NCBI GenBank assembly: GCA_963978895.1 | Contig: OZ022240.1 | Coordinates: 14,622,220-14,686,219 of the forward strand | Source: Erpobdella octoculata | Taxonomy: Eukaryota > Annelida > Clitellata > Hirudinida > Erpobdellidae | DNA length: 64,000 bases | Direction of reading: 5' to 3' | In this document: positions 32,830 to 43,725 of the stretch, piece after piece | Position numbering within the stretch: the first letter of the stretch is position 1 | How the letters are laid out: every line of letters starts with the position of its first letter | Notes under the pieces: model-generated | What the model saw: the letters and a program-made list of their open reading frames with translations, nothing else | What the model was told of the DNA's origin: nothing | Databases searched by the model: none | Translations under genes and position numbers: made by a program

Positions 32830-33500
32830 CACACTGCACTGAACTTTATGGGACCTCACCTGATTTCACCGGACTTTGCTGTGTCTCATTGAACTTCACC
32901 CAAAACTCATTGGGTTTAGCGAGCCTCAGAATTTACCAGAAAGTTTCTATGACAAATTATTTACAAATCTACAAAATTCATTTTAATATTTTTTTTTAAT
33001 TAACGAATATTTTACCTGAGTTTTTGGGAAGATATCGATAATAATTCACTTCCCTAAAGTCTAAAGGGAAAGATTACAGTGGAACTTGTGATAAAAGTGG
33101 TTTAAAACATTAGGATTTGCATTTGGCTGGTTTTTCAGCAGAGTATGTATGGACTTTTGTGTTTCTCATTTTTCAACATACCAATTACTTTTATAACATT
33201 GAAGAGTACTGTAGCTTATGGAGTATGCAGCTCATTTGAGCTTAGACATAGGGATCTGGCATGTAAACAAAAGGAGTTCAAGTTTTTATTTAAATTGATT
33301 TTAAATTAATTGGATGCATTTTTATATGAATGCAACAGATTATTTGCTAAAAATTTACAAATTAATCGTTTTAGTTAATACACAAATAAGGAGACATAAA
33401 ATATTAAAATTTGTTTATTAATTCTGCTTCTCAGTTCTGATATGTTGTATTTTCCATTTTCAGAATTTAATTTAACAGCTTTTCTAGATGATAGTTTTTT
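32830..33500. other. AT-rich non-coding stretch
   Basis: Nothing supported. Confidence 0.4.
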
Positions 33501-33589
33501 ACATAAAAATTTTTTTGGTCTCAGATTTTTTTGATGTTATTCATTTCTTTAAATACTTTTTTTGCAATAACATAAAACATTATTCTACT

Positions 33590-34040
33590 TAGTGTCCACA
33601 AATGTTTTCTGAATGAATACCTAACTTTACAGACTTGTTTAAAAATGTTCTGGCAGCTGGAATATTTTCCATGGCTTGAAAAAGAGCATGGAAAAACATT
33701 TGCTGCTGTTGTATCATATCGATAAAACACTTTTTGCATGATTTCATGGTGGAAAGTTCAAGCATACAAACGTGACATGTAGAGAATAGAGAATATCACT
33801 GGGAGTACTCCCTTGTTGACTTGGTCAAAAATTTTAATTTTGCCAAAGCTTTTTTCAGTAATTCTAGCAACAGTTAGTTTTCAATTGATATGGTGGGTGC
33901 GTCGTCACTTGATTTGAAAAAAGCCTGGCATGAAGAACAACTTTCTTTTCTCATTAAAGGCCTTGCAATACAGCTGGCAACATAAAATATGATGCAAATA
34001 TCCATCTCTTCTCGATATCGAAAGCACAATTCATACAAGT
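33590..34040 (-). pseudogene. Decayed transposase-like reading frame, possibly P/THAP-related
   Basis: One - strand frame stays readable with only two or three stops. It contains IIFYVASCIARPLMRKESC followed by SSCQAFF, and further down FFHALFQAMENIPAARTF. A 'YxxGxIxRK…CxxC' pattern near the C-terminus is known from THAP/P-element-like and some related transposases. The match is by eye and could be another superfamily. No termini were found around it. Confidence 0.35.
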
Positions 34041-34104
34041 ACCAACAAGACATGGTTTCCTGACATTAAAATCAAGATCCAGTTTCTTGTTTGCCTCTGC
34101 AGTA

Positions 34105-34727
34105 AGCATCTGCGTTCCGTAATCGTTATCTCGATATCAACCGAGATTTAAAAACGTTACAGGAGATCCCGTATCGTTATTAAAACGATACAGCCTGCAG
34201 GAAAGTCTCGTATTGAAATTAAAATAGCGAGACTTAAATTTTGTTCTCGTATCAAAGTCTCGAAACATATTCCGAGATTTACAAAAAATATTTTTCAATA
34301 AATAGCGAAAGTCATACATATTTAACAATTGTCAAAACTGTGAATATTTGCAATTGATTCATCAACATTGATTAATTAATCTACCTATTGACAGAATACG
34401 ATACAACTTGTGAATTTTGTCTAAAAAAAAAACGATACGATACGAGACGCCTCAAACAATAACGAGACAAAACCGTAAAATAGTTATAATTTTTGTAAAA
34501 TAAAAAAAAATAACTGGATTTATCTCGTTATTTGTCGTTATCTTGTTTTATTCGAGACAAAATTTCCACAGTTGACATTTCAGTCGAGATCTCGATATCG
34601 TATCGGATTTGTCTCGTTATTGGTCGAGGGGTCTCGTATCGTATCGTTTTATTCGAGACAAATTTCAGAAGTCGTATCGTATCGTATCGTTTCAAAAAAA
34701 ATAACGGGACGCAGAATCCTACTCTGC
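34105..34727. mobile_element. Element rich in CGTATCGTATCG words, imperfect inverted ends
   Basis: The left side reads CTGCGTTCCGTAATCG, the right side (inverted) CTGCGTCCCGTTATT. Between them TCTCGTATCG / CGATACGAGAC words recur in both orientations more than a dozen times. No clear target duplication; the surrounding CTCTGCAG occurs on both sides. Non-coding. The overlapping ORFs are shadows. Confidence 0.5.
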
Positions 34728-35087
34728 AGCATAAAAAACCACTGAGCACATACAAATTTTATGGAGAAGTTTGAAAATTTAACTAGAGATTGTAGTTTAA
34801 TTGTGTTTTCAGCTTGAAGGGCTGGCTGTCTCACTGAAATATAAAATAAAAATATATAAAAAAAACTTTTCAATAATAACTTTTACTTCTAAATGCACTA
34901 AAAAGTCAGAAATAATATTTATTTTTTTTATCTGATTATATCTCTTGAATAGTTTGAAGAAATATAAAAGTTTGGGACTACCACTTTTTACAAACTCTGT
35001 CAGTTATAGAATCATATAAAATTTTCTTCTAAACTTTTATATTTAGTAAAATTATTCAAGAGATATAATTGGATAACACAATCAAAT

Positions 35088-36162
35088 CACGGCCGTCGAG
35101 AAGGGGAGGCAAATGCACAGGCACCCGGAGCGGTGCAAAGGGCCCGGACCATGGCATCAGATTTGCCTACAGAGAAAGAAATACCAGAACAAAGAATTAA
35201 AAAAAGAAAAATATTTCTTGATGAAATTTCTGAAACAAAGGGCAACAAATTGATAATAATGAAACGATAAAATTTAGAGTGGATGTTTTTTACAGACTTG
35301 TTGATTGCGTTATTGGTGGATTAACACAGAGATTTTCTATAGCCCAATTTATCAGCAATACATTTAGTTTTCTGTTGTTATTTTTGGAACTTTAAGATTC
35401 ACAAATTGAACAAATGTGCAGAGCTTTTTGTACAGAATATGAAAATGATGTTTTTTTGGAAATAATTGATGAAATGAAGCACCTACAAGCAATTTACAAA
35501 TCAAATTTTGGAGATAATTCAGTTAATTCTGATGCATCTATCCTAAGACCACTGGATTTACTAAACAAATTTCGAGAATTGAATATAGAATGCTTTTTCC
35601 AAAATCTGTTGCGATAAGAATTTTTTGTACGAAAAAGCTGAACGGTCATTCAGCAAATTGAAACAAATAAATAGTGTACAACAATCAGTAATGGGACAGG
35701 AAAGACTGTGATTCAGCTTTATTAGCAATTGAAAGTGATCTAGCTGGGTCTATTAACTTTGATGAAATCATTGACAATTTTGTATTAAGGAAAGTGAAAT
35801 TTAAAATTTTGGAAAAATTGGTCATTGTGCAAGAAACCTATACTGTTAATTTTTTACATAATCTCTTTAATAAACGTATTTTTCATAAATGGCAAACGTA
35901 TTTTAATCTTTTAAATCCTGAATTTGAAAATCATAAAACTGAAATTATAAAATTCCAATAAGTAATACATTTAGTATTTAAAAAATCCTTTATCAATGAG
36001 CAGTGTTTATAAAATTTAAGAAAATTATATGAAGAATTCACCGCCAGGTGCCAATCAGTGAATGCGCAAGAACATTTACATTTTTTTAGGGACTACCGTC
36101 TGGCTCTCAAGGGGCCCGTATACCTCAGCACAGGGTCCCGCAATGGTCTCTCGACGGCCCTG
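35088..36162 (+). mobile_element. hAT transposon, CAGGGCCGTCGAGA termini
   Basis: Ends CACGGCCGTCGAGA and, inverted, CAGGGCCGTCGAGAGACC. Flanks AATCAAAT and AATCAAAC (7 of 8). 1075 bp, with the coding remnant at 35414-35617 and more broken coding around it. Same family as the 384-bp MITE at 17843-18226. Confidence 0.85.
35414..35617 (+). pseudogene. hAT transposase remnant (67 codons)
   Basis: Contains FCTEYENDVFLEIIDEMKHL, then ASILRPLDLLNKFRELNIEC. An acidic helical stretch followed by a leucine-rich segment is usual in hAT transposases shortly before the dimerisation motif. Just downstream, AAAGCTGAACGGTCATTCAG would read KAERSFSK in another frame, the expected next block, and is frame-shifted. 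Not functional. Confidence 0.6.
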
Positions 36163-36549
36163 AATCAAACTATTTCTTCTTTTTTAGTGCATTTAGAAGT
36201 AAAAGTGTATTATTAATAAGTTTTTTATATATTTTTATTTTACTCTTTTTAGTCTTTAGGCAAATGTTATAAATCTGACATGAATTTATGTAAACTTTCT
36301 TATCCATTCCACTTCCATGAAACATGAGTAAAGCTGTAGGTGCTAAATGCTAATTTTAAAAAAGATAAAAATATTAGAATTACTATATAGTATATTATAT
36401 TAGTTTATCAGGTGCAGGAACAAAGCCTCTTGTCTTTACAAAAATGCTTGACAAAAAAAATCACATCCAATGTCACAGTAGAAATAAAATATAAAAATAA
36501 CAAAAAATGAATGCATACAAGTTTTAGTTTTAGTTTAATCAATTCATAT

Positions 36550-37110
36550 TCCATACATACTTACTTTGTTGATGCCCATGCAGTTTATTCTTAATTTTTT
36601 GCACGTTTCTTGCCATAACAACAAGCTCGAGCAAACGGTTCCAGTGTTGCTAAAAAATGCTTTCTAACATCTTGCTTGAAATTTCCTAGAGCTTGTTTTC
36701 TGCTGTTTCCCCTACTAGAAAAATTAGTGACTTTTTAATCAATTTCAAACATTCTGCTTCAAGGTATTCAGTGAAAATTTGAAAAACTGGAATCATGTCT
36801 GTTCTTTTTCTGTGAAACATTAGTGATGGCAGATGGAGAGTTTTCAATTTTTCACTGTAATTCAAGCCTTTACAGACCAGAGGTTTTTTTTAAGCTCTTC
36901 TTTCTAATCTTTCAATAGCCTTGATAAGTCCAATTCTATAAGGGTTCCACACAACAGTGCCATATTCTAGTTGCGATCTCACTAAGCTTTTATACAAAAC
37001 AACAAATGCTTCAGTAGAAAGATTTTTTAATTTTTTTTAAGATTCCCAACATTTTGTTAGCTTCTTTTATTTTTTGGTGCATTATATAGCCAACTTTGAA
37101 TGGCATATTA
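36550..37110 (-). pseudogene. CR1/L2-like LINE reverse transcriptase, 3' end
   Basis: The - strand translation gives, with several frame changes, LVRSQLEYGTVVWNPYRIG, then IERLERR, then LPSLMFHRKRTDMIPVFQIF, then RGN and a late WNRL. This is the ordered C-terminal signature of jockey/CR1/L2-type LINE reverse transcriptases (LVRxxLEYxxxVWxP … RRxRxDxxxxxKI … RGH … WNxLP). At least four lesions. 5' part absent. Unrelated in type to the RTE element at 46-49.5 kb. Confidence 0.7.
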
Positions 37111-37366
37111 TTAACTTTCATTGTTTTCGTCGTTTGTTTTATTAGAAAAATTAATACAAGATCCAAACAATAGGAAATAGTACAATCTTAAATTGAGTTT
37201 AAAAAACTCTACCCAGAATCAACCAAAACTGCCGTTGTATATTTACTACACTCATCGCCCAAGTAGCATAGATCACATGAATACCGGCCAAGTTGTCGCA
37301 AAAGACATTTCGTCACAGGGTACATTTTCATCGCAAGGTCACGAAAAAAATTCCAATCTGGCTATT

Positions 37367-37890
37367 AGGGTTGTTACAGTTTTGAAAAACTTTAGAAAGA
37401 TTCAGTTTTAGTTTAAGTAACTGAAACTTTAGAAAGATTCAGTTTTAGTTTAAGTAACTGAAACTTTAGAAAGATTCAGTTTTAGTTTAAGTAACTGAAA
37501 CTTTAGAAAGATTCAGTTTCAGTTACAGTTAACTGAATCTTGAAAGACTTTTACTAACACAAGAATTTTCCATTTCAGTACTTCTAAGAACTTGAAAATC
37601 TCCAAAAAACAAAGTAGGCAACAACACTGACATGATACAAAAAAAAGAACAATCCATTACTTTGGTTCAAGTTATCATATGTGCCATTGAATCAAAACTT
37701 TTAACTGCTAACATAAAAATAACATGAACAAATACGAACAAAATTAATTTTAAAAAGATTAAGTTAGATTCAGTTTTCTCAATACATTCAGTCACAGTTT
37801 TTTAAAAAGATTCAGTTTTAGTTAAGGTAACTGAATCTAAAAAGATTAAATTAACTGTATGTTTCAGGTTCAGTAACTGTAACAATCCTA
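37367..37890. mobile_element. Short TIR element with internal 37-bp tandem repeats
   Basis: The ends TAGGGTTGTTACAGTT and, inverted, TAGGATTGTTACAGTT match at 15 of 16. Inside, a unit TTTAGAAAGATTCAGTTT + TAGTTTAAGTAACTGAAAC is repeated about four times at 37386-37530. Diverged inverted forms lie near the right end (37745-37870). No convincing target duplication. Non-coding. Confidence 0.6.
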
Positions 37891-37894
37891 CTTG

Positions 37895-39450
37895 TGATGA
37901 ATCGGCTTAGAGTGCGACGAAATAGCCCAGCTCTGCGACAAAAGGTCTAACAGTCCTGGCGGGCAGTAATCCGCTGTATGGCATCAACGTGACTACCCTA
38001 TACACAAGGGCTGTAGAACCCTCAAGCTCAAGCTAGATCACAGCAAACAGCACGACCTGGATAACACAGGCTGCAGCGCTGCTACTGTCGATACTGCCAC
38101 TGCCTTTTTGTTGTATTTAAGCAATGCCTTGATACCAAACAATGGTGTCTGATAGAATTTAAGTTGTTCTAATATATTCCCCAGGACAGTAGCCATGTCT
38201 TTCACTCCTGAATTAAATTTGGGAACTTGAGTTTTCCAAAAATTCAAAGCATCTCTTTTGTAACAATAAATCCGTTCATTTAAACACAGCTGTATTGCTT
38301 AAACAAAGAGTAAAATTGAAATTGTCTGTGGAAATTACCATTTATTCCCGGGCAGACAAGTGTTTAAGATGCAACATGATTGAGATATCTCACAAGATTT
38401 CTTATTACAGTTCAAGTTCCTTTTCATACTTGTTGTTTAACTGCTTGAACAACAGTGCTTGTTTAATGTGAGTAATTCAAAATCTGCTGTCTTGTATGGG
38501 ATGCAGGATACGATAGTTCCAAAAAACTGTGTACATATATGTTTTTCATACATAAAAAAACTTTCTTTAAGTTGAAACCCTGGTTTGGGTCAGGTTAAGA
38601 GATATTTTCATAATTGCTTGACATTGAAAGTCTGGAAGTAATTTCTCTTATAGCTTTACTTTACTGATTGAGTAAGTTGCTTTTCCATTTACAATGCTGT
38701 TTTACAATTCAGTTAGTATGTCTCGATAATATCGAGTCTTGTTTTAATGTGCTACTACTGAATTGAATCTTTTTTAAATTATTGTTTTGCTGCTTATTTG
38801 TTAAACTGCACTCTTTTATGCTAATGACAATGTGTTGGGTGTCAATTATAACAACACTGAACACACATTCTCGAGAGTCAAGGTGGTTGAACCTACAAAT
38901 TCTTCAACAAAAGAGATATTTTGTTTTGAAGATTTAAATTCATATATGTTCATATTACGCTTATGGTGACAAAATTTGTCATCGTAAAAGAATTTTTCTT
39001 GGAAAGTTAAGTAGTGAAAAAATCAAAAGAGTGTTTATTCAAAGTATTTTTTTAGAGCTTGAATAGATACAGATTAAACTACAATTTTACTAGTTCCTGA
39101 TGCACTGATGCTCTAATGTTGGAAAAATCTAGAGTTTTTAATTTTAAATAATGTTTTTATTTTTTTGAATGTATTATTTTATTTTAAACTTTTGTATTGA
39201 ATCAGTTTTTTTTGTAGAACACATCTGCTGATTTGCTCTCTACTGGTGCTGGCTTTATCTGGAGTTTTATCAGTGAGTACAATGTTTAGGAATATTTCTT
39301 AATATGTGGTTTAAAAAATAATCCAAATGAAATTTAGAGTCAAAGACTGTTTTAAGTATTTGAGTGGGTCTTTTTGAACGATTTTTTTTCAAAGACTGAG
39401 TTTAGCGTAAAGAAAACTGAATTAGACTATCCTTTCAAACCATTAGATTT
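37895..39450. other. Non-coding stretch
   Basis: No gene or element ends recognised. One 69-codon - strand ORF at 38038-38247 has no known motif. Confidence 0.4.
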
Positions 39451-39692
39451 TATCTGATGTATGTATGTATGTTTGTATGTATGTATGAATGAATGTATGT
39501 ATCTATGTATGTTTGTCAGCAATTTCACATTACGCAGCTGTTGATCAAATTAGTGCTCGTAGGCATGTAATAAAAGTTATTACGCAATTGTACACTGTCA
39601 ATCAGTGTTATTTTCATTAATGGTAATTGAATTAGGAATTGAAATAGGAATTTTTTTTCTTGAGAATGGAAATTAGAAATAGGAATTAAATT

Positions 39693-40834
39693 GGTAATCC
39701 TGCAGTATAGCGTCCTGAACCGATTTCGATGGAAAAACGGTTTAAAAAACTGTTTAATAGAATAACCATAGAACATTATCAAAACATATTAAGAACAAGT
39801 ATTTTACAGAAAAACTTACTAAAAACCGACTTTAAACAAAAATATCCAAAGGCAGTGTTGACACGCGGAGTAATACAATTCAAGGAATGAAAAGCTAGGA
39901 AGAGTTAATATTAAAATAAAATAACATAATAAAATAATAATAACATTTTAAAAAGTTACTATACATTTTTAATTAATTAATATGCATTTTAAATTTTAAA
40001 AAATCAGAGCGCTGAGTGGAAATTTATCTATGACTAGCGGGGGATCCAGCGTTGCCGGGGTTTTCCCATCATTTTTGTTACCCCGTTTCCTTCCCGCTTG
40101 CTTTCCCGCTCCCGGTCACTTTCCCGCTCCAGATCGCTTTCCCGCTCCCGATCGCCTTCCCCCTCCCGATCGCATTCCCGCTCCCGATCGCATTCCCGCT
40201 CCCGCTTGCTCTTCTCTTCCTGGTCGCTTTCTCGCTCGCTCTTTCGCTCTCCAAACGGTTCTGCTAGCCACATGACCTCTAAAACTCAGAATTTCTGCTC
40301 CAAGAAATATGATCGAAATCGTACCAAAAACGCAAAGACAGCCAAGTACATTTACTTTTATATTATTTTATTTTTTCTTGGTGTTCTGTTGCTAATTTAG
40401 TGTTTTCAATGTTTTTTTATTTTTCTTAAGGCAAAAATCGCCGCATTTAAAGAAACGGTTTTAAACATGCAGCGGCTTACGCAACTCGTACTTCTAAAGC
40501 AAACTATTATTTTTCAATTTTTTTACTTCCATAATTTTTTTTATTTCTTTTCCTAAATTTTCTATTTTTTATTTTAAATGTCTTTAATTTTAATTTTTTT
40601 TATTCCGATTGTTCACTTCTATCGCTATTGACAAATAGATCTTCATCGGGAACTACGTTAACTTCGGGAGTAATTTATAAATGTTCTAAAGTGCTATAAT
40701 TTTTGTTTTTTTTTCATTTATTTATGTTGTAATTAGTCTTTATTTCCCTTATTTATGTTTTAAATATCATTTACGTTAAAAAACCGGCCATTTTTCATCG
40801 AAATCGGTTCAGGACGCTATACTGCAGGATTACC
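39693..40834. mobile_element. GGTAATCC-type TIR element, copy 2 (perfect 8-bp TSD)
   Basis: Same termini as 30888-31917, flanked by exact ATTAAATT at 39685-39692 and 40835-40842. 1142 bp against 1030 bp; the difference is mainly minisatellite length. Inside are the same reverse Helitron A tip (ACTAGCGGGGGATCCAGCG near 40033) and CTCCCGATCGCATTCCCG units at 40090-40230. It sits within the left subterminal array of the hAT, so it is younger than the hAT. Confidence 0.9.
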
Positions 40835-40839
40835 ATTAA

Positions 40840-41055
40840 ATTTGGAATGGAATTAGAAATAGGAATGGAAATCACGTGATAAAAATGGAATTAGAATTAG
40901 AAGTAGAAATTATTTTTCAATCCAAAATGGAATTAGAAATTATTTCTTTAATAAAAATGGAATTAGAATGGGAAGTAGGAATTATTTTTTAAAATAAAAT
41001 GGAATTAGAATGAGAAGTAGGAATTATTTTTAAATATAAAATGAAAGTAGAATAA
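40840..41055. repeat. Left subterminal repeats of the hAT
   Basis: Imperfect repeats of GGAATTAGAATGGGAAGTAG + GAATTATTTTT about 40-45 bp long. Matching words in inverted position would be expected for transposase binding, but here both ends carry them in the same + orientation. Confidence 0.75.
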
Positions 41056-41358
41056 AGGATCTACGAAATTGCCCCGTTCCCATGATATATAAATAAAAGT
41101 CTCCCTTTAGTCCAGGAGAATTAAAAATTTTCCTTGTTGTACCTAGACAAAATTTGAAGCAAGCTGATTTTCGGATATTTTGTTTGTAATACGTTTATGA
41201 ATCTTCCTGCAAAAATCGGTTGAAATCGTCAAATAGGAAATTGGTTTTTTGACGCTTTTTTGTAAGAGATTTACCGTAGTGAGCGATAAGTTAGCATTTT
41301 CGTAAATTGTCGTAAAACATCGAATTTCTAAGTTAGTATTTTGTAAAACATCTATTTT

Positions 41359-43332
41359 TTGGAGTTTTTATTGTTTTTCTTCGAAATGGGTGAACTAAAT
41401 GAAATGGTATGTTTAATTTGTCGAACTGAATTCCGTTCCGACAACGTCTGTGATACAGTCAAGATGGTTACACTAGGTGTTAAAGGTATTGAAACGTTAT
41501 GTCAATTCAGCGTTTTACGTGGTGATGAACAGTTAACAGAGTATCTGTTAAATAAACCAAATGTAGCTAATGTTCATGACCATTGCCGGAGAGACTACAC
41601 TAACAAAAGAAGTTTCGATCAATTGCAACGAAAGAATGAGCAGCATGCAGAAGGTGTTGGTGTTGATCAAGAGAATTTTAAGTGTAAATTATTACGATCG
41701 TCTGTCGACACTTTCAATTGGAAGCAACATTGTTTTTTGTGTGGAAAAATAGATCTTGGAGACGGTAGAAAATATTTAAAAGAAGAATCAAGTTTTGTGA
41801 TGACATTGAAATTCAGAGAAACTATAATTGAAACTTGCCACAAAAGAAATGATGCATGGAGTGTAGAAGTTCTTGGTAGGTTAAATTCATGCAATGACTT
41901 ACCAGCTGAAGAAGCTCATTACCACAGAGTGTGTCATTCTGCGTTCCTAAATGGTAGATCATCACATGTCGGAGATAATACCGCTGGCCGAAACCATCCA
42001 GGTCGACATCCAGATAACGACATGTTAATTACTTTTGAAAAACTGTGTGACTGGTTAGAAGAAGAAGATCAAGGAATTTGTACAATAGCTGAATTGCAAA
42101 TTAAAATGCAGGAATTATCGGAAGATGGTGAAGTGTATTCATTAAAACATATAAAACGAAAGCTGGAAGAACGCTACGCTGAGCACATATTTTTTGCCGA
42201 AGTTTGTGGTCGGAAAAATGTTATTTGCTTCCGTAACATGGCATCTCACATTATAACTAAGCAATGGTATGCTGAAAAAAAGAGTAGCATAGAAGATGAG
42301 AGTGAACGTATCATAGTGGCAGCAGCAAAATTGATAAGAGCTCAAATAAGGGAAATGTCCTCAAATAATGAAACATATCCAGGAACTGATGATTTCTCAA
42401 ATATTGAAAATGCCAAAAGGTGGATTCCTAGTCTGTTGAAAATCTTAATAGAAAATGTTGTTTGTAATGAAATAAAACAAGTTTCCATATGTCATTCTAT
42501 TGTGCAGGCGGCAAGACAAAGATCTCTTATCTCTCCAATTTTGTTTGGAGTTGGAGTTAGTTTAGATCACGCCTTTGGATCTAGATGGCTGCTTGATTTG
42601 CTGTCACGGTTGGGATTTTCAATTTCATATGATGAAGTTAAACTTTTTAAACAATCAGTGGTTCAGAATGACTCCCCTGATACTCCTCAGTCTTTTCCTC
42701 AATGTTTTACGCAATGGTCTGGTGATAATCTTGACCACAACGTTATCACTTTAGATGGAAGTGGTACCTTTCACGGTATGGGCATCATATCAATGTCTAC
42801 TCCGTGTAATCGATTAGGGTCAGGACACTTTGCTGAATCAGCTGTACCCCGATTGTCACGCCTAAAATCCAGTTGTGTAGTGAAAAACCGAGGTATTCCT
42901 ATATTGGGATACACATTCCCCGACAAGTCATCATTATCATTGATGTCTTTCAAGCCCATCTCTCAATTAAATTTTCCTTCTGTGTTGCCTCCTTCTTTAA
43001 ACTTGGAACTTGCCTGGAAAATCGGTATCTTGTGCTTAGATGAAGATCAGCAAAGGCCAAATTGGTCTGGCTTTATGGAACATGCTTGTAAGCCAGACGG
43101 AGATTTCAGATCATCATCAGACATAAGGATGCTTCCGATTATTGATTTGAATCCTAATGACATGTCTTGTATTTTTTCCACGTTAACTTTCATAGAACGC
43201 CAGGCTGAAAAGCTGAACATTCCAACGGCTTGTGTGACTTTCGACCAGCCGCTGTGGTTAAAGGCTGTTGATATTGTGCATTCAAGAATCAAGTTTTGTG
43301 ATGACATTGAAATTCAGAGAAACTATAATTGA
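41359..43332 (+). CDS. Zinc-binding transposon ORF of unknown family, C-terminally truncated
   Basis: 657 codons, intronless and uninterrupted; the second Met (codon 10, 41386) is an equally likely start. The N-terminus has C18-x2-C21 and a H73-x-H75-C76-RRDY block. A second CFLCGK … YHRVCHSAF pair follows near residues 126-193, so two zinc-binding units are likely. Further on are WSGDNLDHN, TLDGSGTFHGMG and CVTFDQPLWLKAVDIVHS. The conserved-looking Asp residues could belong to an RNase H-like nuclease core, but that is inference. Similar long uncharacterised ORFs occur, as I recall, in cnidarian and arthropod transposons. The ORF ends abruptly after VDIVHS, where an exact out-of-frame copy of its own codons 142-207 begins, so about the last third is probably missing. 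Likely role: transposase of the surrounding TIR element. Confidence 0.7.
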   Translation: MEFLLFFFEMGELNEMVCLICRTEFRSDNVCDTVKMVTLGVKGIETLCQFSVLRGDEQLTEYLLNKPNVANVHDHCRRDYTNKRSFDQLQRKNEQHAEGVGVDQENFKCKLLRSSVDTFNWKQHCFLCGKIDLGDGRKYLKEESSFVMTLKFRETIIETCHKRNDAWSVEVLGRLNSCNDLPAEEAHYHRVCHSAFLNGRSSHVGDNTAGRNHPGRHPDNDMLITFEKLCDWLEEEDQGICTIAELQIKMQELSEDGEVYSLKHIKRKLEERYAEHIFFAEVCGRKNVICFRNMASHIITKQWYAEKKSSIEDESERIIVAAAKLIRAQIREMSSNNETYPGTDDFSNIENAKRWIPSLLKILIENVVCNEIKQVSICHSIVQAARQRSLISPILFGVGVSLDHAFGSRWLLDLLSRLGFSISYDEVKLFKQSVVQNDSPDTPQSFPQCFTQWSGDNLDHNVITLDGSGTFHGMGIISMSTPCNRLGSGHFAESAVPRLSRLKSSCVVKNRGIPILGYTFPDKSSLSLMSFKPISQLNFPSVLPPSLNLELAWKIGILCLDEDQQRPNWSGFMEHACKPDGDFRSSSDIRMLPIIDLNPNDMSCIFSTLTFIERQAEKLNIPTACVTFDQPLWLKAVDIVHSRIKFCDDIEIQRNYN

Positions 43333-43481
43333 AACTTGCCACAAAAGAAATGATGCATGGAGTGTAGAAGTTCTTGGTAGGTTAAATTCATGCAATGACT
43401 TACCAGCTGAAGAAGCTCATTACCACAGAGTGTGTCATTCTGCGTTCCTAAATGGTAGATCATCACATGTCGGAGATAATA
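43284..43481 (+). repeat. Exact 198-bp duplication of 41783-41980
   Basis: 43284-43481 is identical base for base to 41783-41980 (offset 1501), including coding for the second zinc-binding block. In the ORF it falls in a different frame and brings the stop at 43330-43332. The duplicated block itself stays open in its own frame (43268-43576). Confidence 0.95.
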
Positions 43482-43697
43482 ATTTTAATCTTAATTTATT
43501 TTGCACATTTAGTCAAAAACGGCACAATAAAGTAGTTTATTTGTATCCGTATATAATGTTGCGAGACAAATTTTAACTTATGTATATTTTGTATTAGGTA
43601 GTTTTCATCTATAGATTGAGTTATTTTTATTTAAATGGATTTTAAGAGCTGATATATTGTATATTTTATGGAAAAACGGCTCCATAAATCAGTTCGT

Positions 43698-43725
43698 TTT
43701 TTTTTTTTTTTTTTTTTTTTTTTTT
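43698..43725. repeat. Poly(T) run
   Basis: About 27 consecutive T near the right end of the TIR element. Confidence 0.9.

Larger units (their letters stand above)
34838..36248. repeat. Outer inverted repeat enclosing the CAGGGCCG hAT
   Basis: The arms 34838-34905 and 36183-36248 are inverted copies sharing TTTTAGTGCATTTAGAAGTA, AAAGT-TATTA and TTTTATATATTTTTATTTTA. A second inverted pair, CTCTTGAATAGTTTGAAGAA-like at 34935-34985 and 35033-35075, lies within. Suggests a palindromic host repeat into which the hAT inserted. Confidence 0.6.

Noticed and set aside
43268..43576. Separate 102-codon zinc-binding gene
   Set aside because: It is the exact duplicate of codons of the upstream 657-codon ORF plus random tail.
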